Shown here: piece by piece, positions 24,977 to 32,019 of the stretch
How positions within the stretch are numbered: the stretch's first letter is position 1
Layout of the letters: each line of letters begins with the position of its first letter
Source of the DNA: Oscillospiraceae bacterium
GTDB taxonomy: Bacteria; Bacillota; Clostridia; Oscillospirales; Acutalibacteraceae
Assembly: GCA_902790325.1 (NCBI GenBank)
Contig: CADARP010000008.1
Coordinates: 1-64,000 of the forward strand
Length of the DNA stretch: 64,000 nt
Direction of reading: 5' to 3'
The notes under the pieces: model-generated
Told to the model about the DNA's origin: nothing
The model's database searches: none
Seen by the model: the letters and a program-made list of their open reading frames with translations, nothing else
Program-made: the position numbers and the translations under genes

Positions 24977-27142
24977 TTATCCTTCCGTAAACGTCCTCCT
25001 CAAAACATTATCCTGCAGTTCTTCCCCAAGGTTTATGAAGTATTCGCTGTAACCGCCTACCCGAACGATCAGATCGCGGTGGTTTTCGGGATGTGTTTTT
25101 GCGTCCAGCAGATCCTCCGGTGATACCACCGTGACGGTGTACTGCTGACCGCCGAGGGCAAAGTAGGTTTTCGCAAGCGCAATAAACGCCGTCTTCCCCT
25201 CTTCGCTGCAAAACAGTTTCTTATCGAACTTGTTCTGGAACACAAATCCGCTGCACGCGTCGGTATGATGATACCGCAGGACCGATCGGATGAGCGCAGT
25301 CGGTCCGTTCGCATCCCGTCCCGGCGTTGCGCCGATGCTGTCGGCAAGCAGCGGCTCTCCTTTTCGCTTTCCGTTCGGCAGCGCCGCCGTCCGGCTTCCG
25401 TATCGGGCGACACGGTTATACGGACTGCACCCGCCCGTAAACACACCGCCCCTGTAGGTATTGTGACGTTTCAGCACCGTGAGGAAACGGTTGAGCGCAC
25501 GCGCGGTGACCGTATCCACTTCCGGCAGATCGTTGCCGAATTTGTCGCAGCTTTTGAAATCCTGCCAGAGCTGTCCGAAGCCCGCGAAGTCCGCATCCAG
25601 CGCTTCGATGAGTTCGGACATCGTATACTTTTTTTCCTCGTAAACCAGTTTTTTGACCGCATAAAGGCTGTCGCCGGCGTCGGCGATTCCCTCCGCCAGG
25701 ATCTGCCCGTGGTTATAGAGCGGGCCGCCGTTTCGGTAGTCGCGCCCTTTTTCAAGGCATCCCGCGATCAGACAGGAACGCAGCGGGTGCGGTTCAAAAA
25801 CGCCGCGAAGATGCTGATAGGTGTTTGCGCTGCTGCACGCGTTGTAGGTAACGTACTCCAACTGATCCAGAAACGCGCGTTCAAATCGGTCGTAAGTCGT
25901 AAACTCCAGCGGGTCGCCCGTCTCCATGGAAACCTGTTCACCGCACATCGCATCCACGCCGTTATGCAGCGCATACTCCAGGCATTTCGTGAAAACGACT
26001 TCACCGTCCTCAAGACCCATATGGCTCTTGCCGAAAATGTCGATCTGGTTACAGCCGTTCATACAGTACTCGTGGCTGTCCGCGGGCGGAATGCCGATCT
26101 TCTCGAGCGATGCGCAGACGACGTCGTCATTGTATAATGCGGGCAGACCCGCCCCGATCGCAAGCGTATCGGCTATCGCGCTCCAAAGCCGGTCAGGCGT
26201 ATTCCTGTGCACGCGGCAGGTCAGGTTCGGCGTCTGATACCCTTTTCTGCGCACCATCGCGAGAATGTCGTAGGAGAGCGCGTTCGTTTGGTCGTTCCAG
26301 TCCGGATCGCTGCCGGAAATGCAGAGATTCCAGGAACGGTGGTCATGAAAATAGTCCCACAATCGGTCGAGCAGATCGGTGATCTCTTCCTTGTTTTCGG
26401 TCCGTGAATACGCGGGGAACATATACTGATCGAAACGACCGGGCGAATCGCTTCCGTCCATGGAGAAAATGAGCATGAACGAACACATCGCCGACGTGAA
26501 ATCGTAAGCGGGTTTCTTCGGCACGGTTTCAAATGCCTTTGCCATACGAAGCAGAAACGCTTTGTCGTCGGCGTTCTCACATTCTGCGGCGCGCGCGGCG
26601 GCAAGTTTGCGATACCGTTCGCCGAAAATATCGATGGCGTCCAGCGCATACGAACAGGCGCGGTAAAACCATGCCTCGTCGGGGTATTTGCCGCGGTTTT
26701 CCGCCAGGATCGCGCGTATATGATCCGTGCCGCAGCAGACGATCCTGCCGTAATCCGGGTTGGAATGTCCGCCCCATCCGCCGCCCCATTCGGCATCGGC
26801 ACGTTCAAGCGCATCCGTCATCTCGCAATACAATCTTCTGGCCTTGCTATTGAAAACGCGGATTTCCCGGCAATAGCCCCGCAGCGTCCGCGCATGTTCG
26901 GGAAAGCGCTCCGCAAGGCGCAGAATGCTGTCCTCGTCGAACCAGAGTCCCCGGGAAGGCGCGTAACCCGAGCTGCCGTATTTTGCTTCCAAGGTTATTT
27001 CCGGCAGCAGTTGAGGCGATAATCCGATCTCAAGGTTTTGCGCGGCATACAGCAGCGCAAGACCGACTCTCTCGCCATGCTCAAGGCTATCGTCCGAAAA
27101 ATAGCCCAGCAGGAAAGGATCTATTTGAGCAAGCTTTGTCAT
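24977..27142 (-). CDS. Glycyl radical enzyme of unknown substrate
   Basis: 721 residues, shorter than most relatives (about 780-850). The C-terminal RVGGYSEYF (Gly697 as radical site) is diagnostic. The active-site loop reads EYCMNGCNQ with Cys364 as the likely thiyl residue; Gln366 stands where dehydratases and lyases of this superfamily have Glu in GCxE, and a second Cys360 lies four residues before. The opening MTKLAQIDPFLLGYFSDDS and HSNPDY near 125 show that it is not pyruvate formate-lyase itself. GGAGG sets the start, 22 nt after its activase. The operon also carries ThuA and Gfo/Idh/MocA genes, so a sugar-derived substrate is likely. The assignment to the superfamily is firm; the reaction is open. 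Confidence 0.88.
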   Translation of the reverse strand: MTKLAQIDPFLLGYFSDDSLEHGERVGLALLYAAQNLEIGLSPQLLPEITLEAKYGSSGYAPSRGLWFDEDSILRLAERFPEHARTLRGYCREIRVFNSKARRLYCEMTDALERADAEWGGGWGGHSNPDYGRIVCCGTDHIRAILAENRGKYPDEAWFYRACSYALDAIDIFGERYRKLAAARAAECENADDKAFLLRMAKAFETVPKKPAYDFTSAMCSFMLIFSMDGSDSPGRFDQYMFPAYSRTENKEEITDLLDRLWDYFHDHRSWNLCISGSDPDWNDQTNALSYDILAMVRRKGYQTPNLTCRVHRNTPDRLWSAIADTLAIGAGLPALYNDDVVCASLEKIGIPPADSHEYCMNGCNQIDIFGKSHMGLEDGEVVFTKCLEYALHNGVDAMCGEQVSMETGDPLEFTTYDRFERAFLDQLEYVTYNACSSANTYQHLRGVFEPHPLRSCLIAGCLEKGRDYRNGGPLYNHGQILAEGIADAGDSLYAVKKLVYEEKKYTMSELIEALDADFAGFGQLWQDFKSCDKFGNDLPEVDTVTARALNRFLTVLKRHNTYRGGVFTGGCSPYNRVARYGSRTAALPNGKRKGEPLLADSIGATPGRDANGPTALIRSVLRYHHTDACSGFVFQNKFDKKLFCSEEGKTAFIALAKTYFALGGQQYTVTVVSPEDLLDAKTHPENHRDLIVRVGGYSEYFINLGEELQDNVLRRTFTEG

Positions 27143-27164
27143 AAAATCGACCTCCTTGACAGCG

Positions 27165-28058
27165 TTATCGGGATACACGCACGTCTGTGCCGTGCGAGAC
27201 GAACAGGGAATGCCAGCGCGCGATTTCCGTCTCGCCCGCACTGTCGTGCACATAGGCGGCGGCTTTGCCGAGCTTTTCGGACTTTCGTGTGCCGAGCGAA
27301 TGATACGGCATGATCTGCGCATATCTGTACTGTCCGCTATGCGCATGCAGATATTCCGACAGCGTGGCGATATCCGCATCGCTGTCGTTACAGTCCGGGA
27401 TCATGGGCAGCCGGATGATGACGTCCGCGCGTCTGTCCAGCAGATACTCCAGATTCGACAGGATCTGTGCGTTGTCCGCACCCGTCAGTGTGCGGTGGCG
27501 CACGGGATCCATGCATTTGACGTCATACAAAAACGTCGTGCCGAGGTCTGCGGCTTTCTGATAAAAAAGCCGCGATCCCGCGCCGCAGGTCTCGATCGCT
27601 CCCGAAATACCGTTTTCCTTTGCGCGCGCGAGAATGTCCAAGGTGAATCCGGCCTGGCAGGAAGGCTCTCCCCCCGTTACGGTGACTCCGCCGCCCGAGG
27701 CGTCGTAGAACGCCTTGTCTTTCAGAACCTCCGACAACACTTCCGACACGGTCATTTCCCGGCCGATCCTCTCGTTGGCGCCGCTCGGGCACACGTCCGC
27801 ACACCCGCCGCACCGGATACATTTTTTACGGTCGATCCTCAAAACGCCGGCCTCCATGCTGCGCGCGGGGCACACCGCAAGGCACCGGCCGCAGGATGTG
27901 CATTTGCGCGGATCGAAGGAAAGCTCCGGCGTTTTCGCCCGGCTTTCGGGGTTGTGGCACCAGACGCAGCGAAGCGGACAGCCCTTCAGAAACACGCACG
28001 TCCGAATACCGTCTCCGTCATGGATGCAGAATCTCTGTATGTTAAATACGATCCCCAT
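27165..28058 (-). CDS. Glycyl radical enzyme activase (radical SAM)
   Basis: 297 residues. Generates the glycyl radical on its partner using S-adenosylmethionine. The radical SAM cluster is Cys27-x3-Cys31-x2-Cys34 (GCPLRCVWCHNPE). An insert with two further 4Fe-4S motifs follows (Cys53, 56, 59, 63 and Cys80, 83, 86, 90), typical of activases of GREs other than pyruvate formate-lyase. SAM contacts are seen as VTVTGGEP and IETCG. AGAGGAG precedes the ATG at 28058. It stands directly before the enzyme gene. Confidence 0.93.
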   Translation of the reverse strand: MGIVFNIQRFCIHDGDGIRTCVFLKGCPLRCVWCHNPESRAKTPELSFDPRKCTSCGRCLAVCPARSMEAGVLRIDRKKCIRCGGCADVCPSGANERIGREMTVSEVLSEVLKDKAFYDASGGGVTVTGGEPSCQAGFTLDILARAKENGISGAIETCGAGSRLFYQKAADLGTTFLYDVKCMDPVRHRTLTGADNAQILSNLEYLLDRRADVIIRLPMIPDCNDSDADIATLSEYLHAHSGQYRYAQIMPYHSLGTRKSEKLGKAAAYVHDSAGETEIARWHSLFVSHGTDVRVSR

Positions 28059-28121
28059 GTTTCTCCTCTGTTCTCCGTGCTCCGCTGCGGCGCATTACAT
28101 GCCCCGAAGCCGACCGGAACA

Positions 28122-29213
28122 TCACATGCCGAGCGAAAGGGCGGGCTGACGGGCAAATCCTTTCCGCAGCGCGATCTCCTTGCCGCAGGCGGCGGATTCG
28201 TGGAACGCGCACATCAGATCCAGCACATGGAACGTCTGCGCGCAGTTTGCGCGGGGCGTTCTCCCCTCGCGCAGAGCGGCGCACATGTCCGCGACGCCGA
28301 TGCCGCGGCTGTTTTCTCGGTATCCGTACACGACCGGCACATCTTCATAAACGCTCTGCCCTTCACGCAGCAGCTTAACCTGACCGCCGAAACCGTTGGG
28401 GTCCGGCACAAGAATGCTGCCCCGCGAGCCGAACACCTCCACGCAGGCCTGGTGGTCGTCATAGACGTCAAACGTCGTCGTCAGCGTACCGATGGCGCCG
28501 TTTTCAAATTTCATGAGACCGGCAATATGCGTGGGCACCTCCACGTCCACCAGCGTTCCGCGCAGGGGCTGGGACGTAATCAGCCGCTGCGGAAACGTGA
28601 TGCGCGTATACGCCATCACGCTCTCGACGGCGCCGACCAGATTGACAAGACACGTCAGGTAGTACGGTCCCATATCGAACATCGGACCGCCGCCCTTCTG
28701 ATAGTAGAACGCGGGGCCGGGATGCCAGCTCTCGTGCCCATGGCAGCGCATGGAGGCGTTCACCGCCACCACGTCGCCGATCCAGCCGTCGTCGATCAGT
28801 TTGCGGCAGGTCTGGATGCCGCCTCCCAGGAACGTATCCGGCGCGCCGCCCAGCAAAAGACCTTTTTCCCTGGCGAGCGACACCTGCTTTTCACCGTCCT
28901 CGCGGCAGATCGCAAGCGGTTTTTCACAGTAGGCATGTTTCCCCGCCTGCAGCGCCATCAGATTCACCGGGCAATGCTGGTCGGGCGTCGTGATGTTCAC
29001 GATCAGTTCGATCTCGTCGTCCGCCATGATCTCCTCGTCGGTGAAATAAGCTTTCGGAATGCCGTATTTTTTCTGCGCTTCCAGCGCCCGTTCCGGAATC
29101 AGGTCGCACACCGCCGTCACGTTCACCGTGTCGGCAAACATACCGGTCAGATTGGTCAGATAAATGCCGCTGATATTGCCGCATCCCACGACGCCGACAT
29201 TGATTTTTTTCAT
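28122..29213 (-). CDS. Gfo/Idh/MocA-family oxidoreductase
   Basis: 363 residues. Rossmann NAD(P) motif GVVGCGNISGIYL near the start, and CEKPLAI at about 96-102 with the conserved Lys of this family; the catalytic Asp/His region is GPYYLTCLVNLVG. These enzymes oxidise or reduce hydroxyl groups of sugars, inositols and sugar derivatives. It is second in the ThuA - oxidoreductase - activase - GRE operon, 13 nt after ThuA, and probably makes or uses a keto intermediate for the radical enzyme. Confidence 0.88.
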   Translation of the reverse strand: MKKINVGVVGCGNISGIYLTNLTGMFADTVNVTAVCDLIPERALEAQKKYGIPKAYFTDEEIMADDEIELIVNITTPDQHCPVNLMALQAGKHAYCEKPLAICREDGEKQVSLAREKGLLLGGAPDTFLGGGIQTCRKLIDDGWIGDVVAVNASMRCHGHESWHPGPAFYYQKGGGPMFDMGPYYLTCLVNLVGAVESVMAYTRITFPQRLITSQPLRGTLVDVEVPTHIAGLMKFENGAIGTLTTTFDVYDDHQACVEVFGSRGSILVPDPNGFGGQVKLLREGQSVYEDVPVVYGYRENSRGIGVADMCAALREGRTPRANCAQTFHVLDLMCAFHESAACGKEIALRKGFARQPALSLGM

Positions 29214-29226
29214 CTGCGCAGCCTCC

Positions 29227-29970
29227 TTAATACATTTTTGCGGGATTGGAGAATTGCTCGGGGTCCGGCTTCGTCCGGCGGAAAAGCTGTTTGCCTTCGG
29301 CTGCCCACAGCATCCCTCTGCGCATCATCTCCGCCGCCTCGGGAATATCGAAGACGTCATTGTGGTGTCCGAGAGAATTGTAATACACTCTGCCGTGTCC
29401 CCAGCGTTTTGTCCATGCGACAGGCACGTCCACCTCGCCGTTGGCGGCATGGTAATAATTGACGACGGGATACCGCGTCGTGGCGAGCACTTCGTTGGCG
29501 GGATCGACATGGACGTAATACTGCTCGGAACAGACGTCAAAATCGGGTATTCCCTCCACCAGAGGGGAAGATCCCCGCCGGATATGCACGCGGTAATTCG
29601 TACCGTCGCCGCCCGGATGGGAGACCCACTGTCCGCCGGTCATGAACTGCCATTCGGTATCGCTGCGGAAGGAATCGCACATGCCGCCGTGGCATCCGGC
29701 CAGCCCAACGCCGTATTTTCCCACCGCTTCCGCTGCCGCGACAGACTGCTCATGGGTGATCTCGCCCATCGTCCACACAGGAACAAGAAGATCCAGCTCG
29801 TTCAGTTCCGTTCTGCGGTCGGCCAGCACGCCGAGCGTGTCAAAGATCTCAACGACGAAGCCCTCCCTGCGAAGCATTTCCGCAAACCGTTCGGAAACCA
29901 GGACAGGCTCATGGCCGTCCCATCCCCCCTGAATGATCCATGCTTTTTTCGGATTTGAAGCAGCCGACAT
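29227..29970 (-). CDS. ThuA-like protein (trehalose utilisation family)
   Basis: 247 residues with the glutamine-amidotransferase-like fold of ThuA: WIIQGGWDGHEP near the start, DLLVPVWTMGEIT, and GLAGCHGGMCDSF around 93-105, with HPGGDG, and WGHGRVYYNSLGH near 205. ThuA family proteins take part in metabolism of keto-disaccharides. AGGAGG 6 nt before the ATG at 29970 sets the start; an earlier ATG overlaps the -10 box. First gene of the glycyl radical operon. Confidence 0.85.
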   Translation of the reverse strand: MSAASNPKKAWIIQGGWDGHEPVLVSERFAEMLRREGFVVEIFDTLGVLADRRTELNELDLLVPVWTMGEITHEQSVAAAEAVGKYGVGLAGCHGGMCDSFRSDTEWQFMTGGQWVSHPGGDGTNYRVHIRRGSSPLVEGIPDFDVCSEQYYVHVDPANEVLATTRYPVVNYYHAANGEVDVPVAWTKRWGHGRVYYNSLGHHNDVFDIPEAAEMMRRGMLWAAEGKQLFRRTKPDPEQFSNPAKMY

Positions 29971-29998
29971 AACATTCCCTCCTGATACTGTTTTTTTC

Positions 29999-30026
29999 AT
30001 TATACACAACAAGGCCAAAAATGCAA
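29999..30026 (-). promoter_or_regulatory. Promoter of the glycyl radical enzyme operon
   Basis: On the minus strand TTGCAT (30026-30021), a 16-nt spacer and TATAAT (30004-29999), about 30 nt before the ThuA start. Confidence 0.65.
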
Positions 30027-30059
30027 TAGTCGGCAGCGTTTTCGGCTCAAATCTGCGCA

Positions 30060-30088
30060 TTGCGTTTTGACCCGTCTTCTGCTATACT
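30060..30088 (+). promoter_or_regulatory. Promoter of the PAP2/HEAT gene pair
   Basis: TTGCGT (30060-30065), a 17-nt spacer and TATACT (30083-30088), back to back with the ThuA promoter. Confidence 0.6.
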
Positions 30089-30125
30089 GAAATACAACAT
30101 CTGAAACCAAAGGCGGTATCTGCTG

Positions 30126-31091
30126 ATGCAAACGAAGAAAAGAACGATTCTCTCGCTGTGTCTCTTTTTCCTGGTTTTCGGCGCTTTGCTGACAACCGCC
30201 ACGTTCACCGATCTTCAGGTAAGTCAAATCCTGACGAAGCACGCTCTGCCTGCCGGAGCATACTACGCGAACGATTTTTTCGGTGTTGTGTTTGAATGTA
30301 TCGGCACTTCGCCGGAACTGCTGCTGGGCGGGATCTGCGCGGCGATGATCGCGGTATGGGCAATGCGTCTGATGAAGCGCGGCGTCGGCCGGACGCTGCT
30401 GGTTCTCGCAGGCAGCGTCGGGACAGTCGGTGCATACACGTGGGAATTCTATGACTTGTTTCACTATATCTGCCGTCATATGCCGGGAGACGATCGGGGC
30501 GTTCCCGCTTTTCTGTGGGGCGTCGCGGCGTTTCTCGCGCTGTTCTGCGCGGCGCTCACGCTGTTCGCGGTAAACAGCTTTTCGGACGACACACTCCGCA
30601 GACTTCCGCGCTTTGCCTGCGTTACGATAGGCTCCATTCTCTTTGCCTTGGCAGTGGTGAACGTCCTGAAGAATCCGGTCGGACGGATGCGCTACCGCGC
30701 GATGAACGTGATCGGCGACTTTTCCGGCTTCACGCCGTGGTTCGCCGTGAACGGACAGCCGGACAAAACGTGGATGCGTGAGACCTTCGGCACGGCAGAC
30801 GCGTTCAAAAGCTTTCCCAGCGGGCATACCCGCGCCGCGGCAGCCGCCTTTTATCTCATCAGTCTCGCAGATGTGATCGGCGTCGAAAGCAGGCGCCGCC
30901 GTGCGCTGCTGTGGTGCTTTGCGATCCTGTTTACCGGTTTGGTCGCCGTCAGCCGGATCGTGGTGGGCGCGCATTTCTTCTCGGACGTGCTGGTCGGCGG
31001 GACGATCGGATTCGCCGTCTGCATGGTATCGAGAGAGTTCTTCCTCGTTGACCGCAAGCATCTGCGCGCATTGAAAACGTCCGGCAAATAA
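30126..31091 (+). CDS. PAP2-family membrane phosphatase
   Basis: 321 residues with six predicted membrane segments. The three phosphatase motifs are present: LKNPVGRMRYR (about 180-190), FPSGHTRAAA (about 225-234) and SRIVVGAHFFSD (about 277-288). PAP2 enzymes act on lipid phosphates such as undecaprenyl pyrophosphate or phosphatidic acid at the outer face of the membrane. The ribosome site is weak. It is followed 21 nt later by a HEAT-like gene in the same direction. Confidence 0.88.
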   Translation: MQTKKRTILSLCLFFLVFGALLTTATFTDLQVSQILTKHALPAGAYYANDFFGVVFECIGTSPELLLGGICAAMIAVWAMRLMKRGVGRTLLVLAGSVGTVGAYTWEFYDLFHYICRHMPGDDRGVPAFLWGVAAFLALFCAALTLFAVNSFSDDTLRRLPRFACVTIGSILFALAVVNVLKNPVGRMRYRAMNVIGDFSGFTPWFAVNGQPDKTWMRETFGTADAFKSFPSGHTRAAAAAFYLISLADVIGVESRRRRALLWCFAILFTGLVAVSRIVVGAHFFSDVLVGGTIGFAVCMVSREFFLVDRKHLRALKTSGK

Positions 31092-31112
31092 AACACATGG
31101 AGGTGATGCGGC

Positions 31113-31718
31113 ATGACGGAATCGGAACTGTACCGCGCACTGGGCTCGCTGACCAAAAACACCGCCGAATTGGAAGCTGCCGTCCCGTTTGTTTCGTCAC
31201 AGCTCGCATCGGACTCGGTCAAAATCCGGGCAAAAGCGCTTTGGCTGCTCGGCGAAACGGGAATGAAGTTCCCATCGTCCGTGCAGGATCACGTTCCCGC
31301 AATCGCCTCTTTTCTCGACAGTGCGGAGCCGCTTCTGCGCGAGCGCGCGGTCAACGCCCTCGGCCGGATCGGGCGAAGCAGTTTCCGGCTGATCGAACCG
31401 TATTGGGCGGACTTGTTCCGCTTTGCCGCCGACGAAGCGGCAAACGTGCGGCTCGTCTTTATCTGGGCGTCGGAAAACATCGCCGTGAACACGCCCGAGG
31501 TTTATGCGCAGTCCATGCCGGTGTTTGAGAAACTGCTGTCGGACGCCGACGACCGTGTACGTATGGAAGCGCCGGAAATCTTTCGCGTGCTCGCCGGGCG
31601 CAGGCCGGATTATGTGCTGCCCTATACGGAGAAGCTGCGCGGGATCGCCGAAACCGACCGCAACCGCGTCGTTCGGGTCCATTGTCTCGGCGCGATCAAA
31701 GCGGCCGACCAAAAGTAA
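31113..31718 (+). CDS. HEAT-repeat-like helical protein
   Basis: 201 residues, all helical by appearance. Repeating pairs such as KIRAKALWLLGETG, LLRERAVNALGRIG, NVRLVFIWASENIA and RVRMEAPEIFRVLAG fit four or five HEAT/PBS-lyase-type repeats. Such scaffolds bind other proteins. The GGAGGTGATGCGGC stretch supports the ATG at 31113. Probably co-transcribed with the PAP2 gene. The partner is unknown. Confidence 0.75.
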   Translation: MTESELYRALGSLTKNTAELEAAVPFVSSQLASDSVKIRAKALWLLGETGMKFPSSVQDHVPAIASFLDSAEPLLRERAVNALGRIGRSSFRLIEPYWADLFRFAADEAANVRLVFIWASENIAVNTPEVYAQSMPVFEKLLSDADDRVRMEAPEIFRVLAGRRPDYVLPYTEKLRGIAETDRNRVVRVHCLGAIKAADQK

Positions 31719-31761
31719 CCGTCCTTACAGAACCGCACGGCAATACGCTGCTCACAAAAGA

Positions 31762-31802
31762 CTGCTGCCGACCCGTTTTTCGGATCGGCAGCAGGTTTTT
31801 TA
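31762..31802. terminator. Terminator between the HEAT-like gene and the feo operon
   Basis: CTGCTGCCGA (31762-31771) pairs with TCGGCAGCAG (31785-31794), followed by GGTTTTTTA on the plus side. Confidence 0.85.
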
Positions 31803-31825
31803 TTCTGTTTCTTCTTTCTTATCCG

Positions 31826-31996
31826 TCACTTCGGATGACACGTCCCGTGCATCGCGCAGTGCGCACAGTTTCCGCCGCAGGACGAAACACCTTTCTTTTT
31901 GTCCTTACGGAGCTTTGCGATGATCCCGATCACAACAGCCAAAAGCACCAGCACGATCAGGATCGTTCCGACATTTGCGGACAGCCACGCGAACAT
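31826..31996 (-). CDS. FeoB-associated Cys-rich membrane protein
   Basis: A 56-residue protein: one membrane helix (MFAWLSANVGTILIVLVLLA), a basic KLRKDKKKG turn, then a Cys cluster CGGNCAHCAMHGTCH. This is the pattern of the small Cys-rich proteins found beside feoB in Clostridia. It lies 23 nt after feoB, so it is the last gene of the operon, and probably helps pass or sense Fe(II) on the inner face. Too short for most ORF callers but clear. Confidence 0.88.
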   Translation of the reverse strand: MFAWLSANVGTILIVLVLLAVVIGIIAKLRKDKKKGVSSCGGNCAHCAMHGTCHPK

Positions 31997-32019
31997 AGCA
32001 TCGCTCCCTTTCCGATAGA

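Noticed and set aside
27156-29462. A 768-codon plus-strand frame
   Set aside because: Antisense to the activase and Gfo/Idh/MocA genes; no ribosome site or domain.
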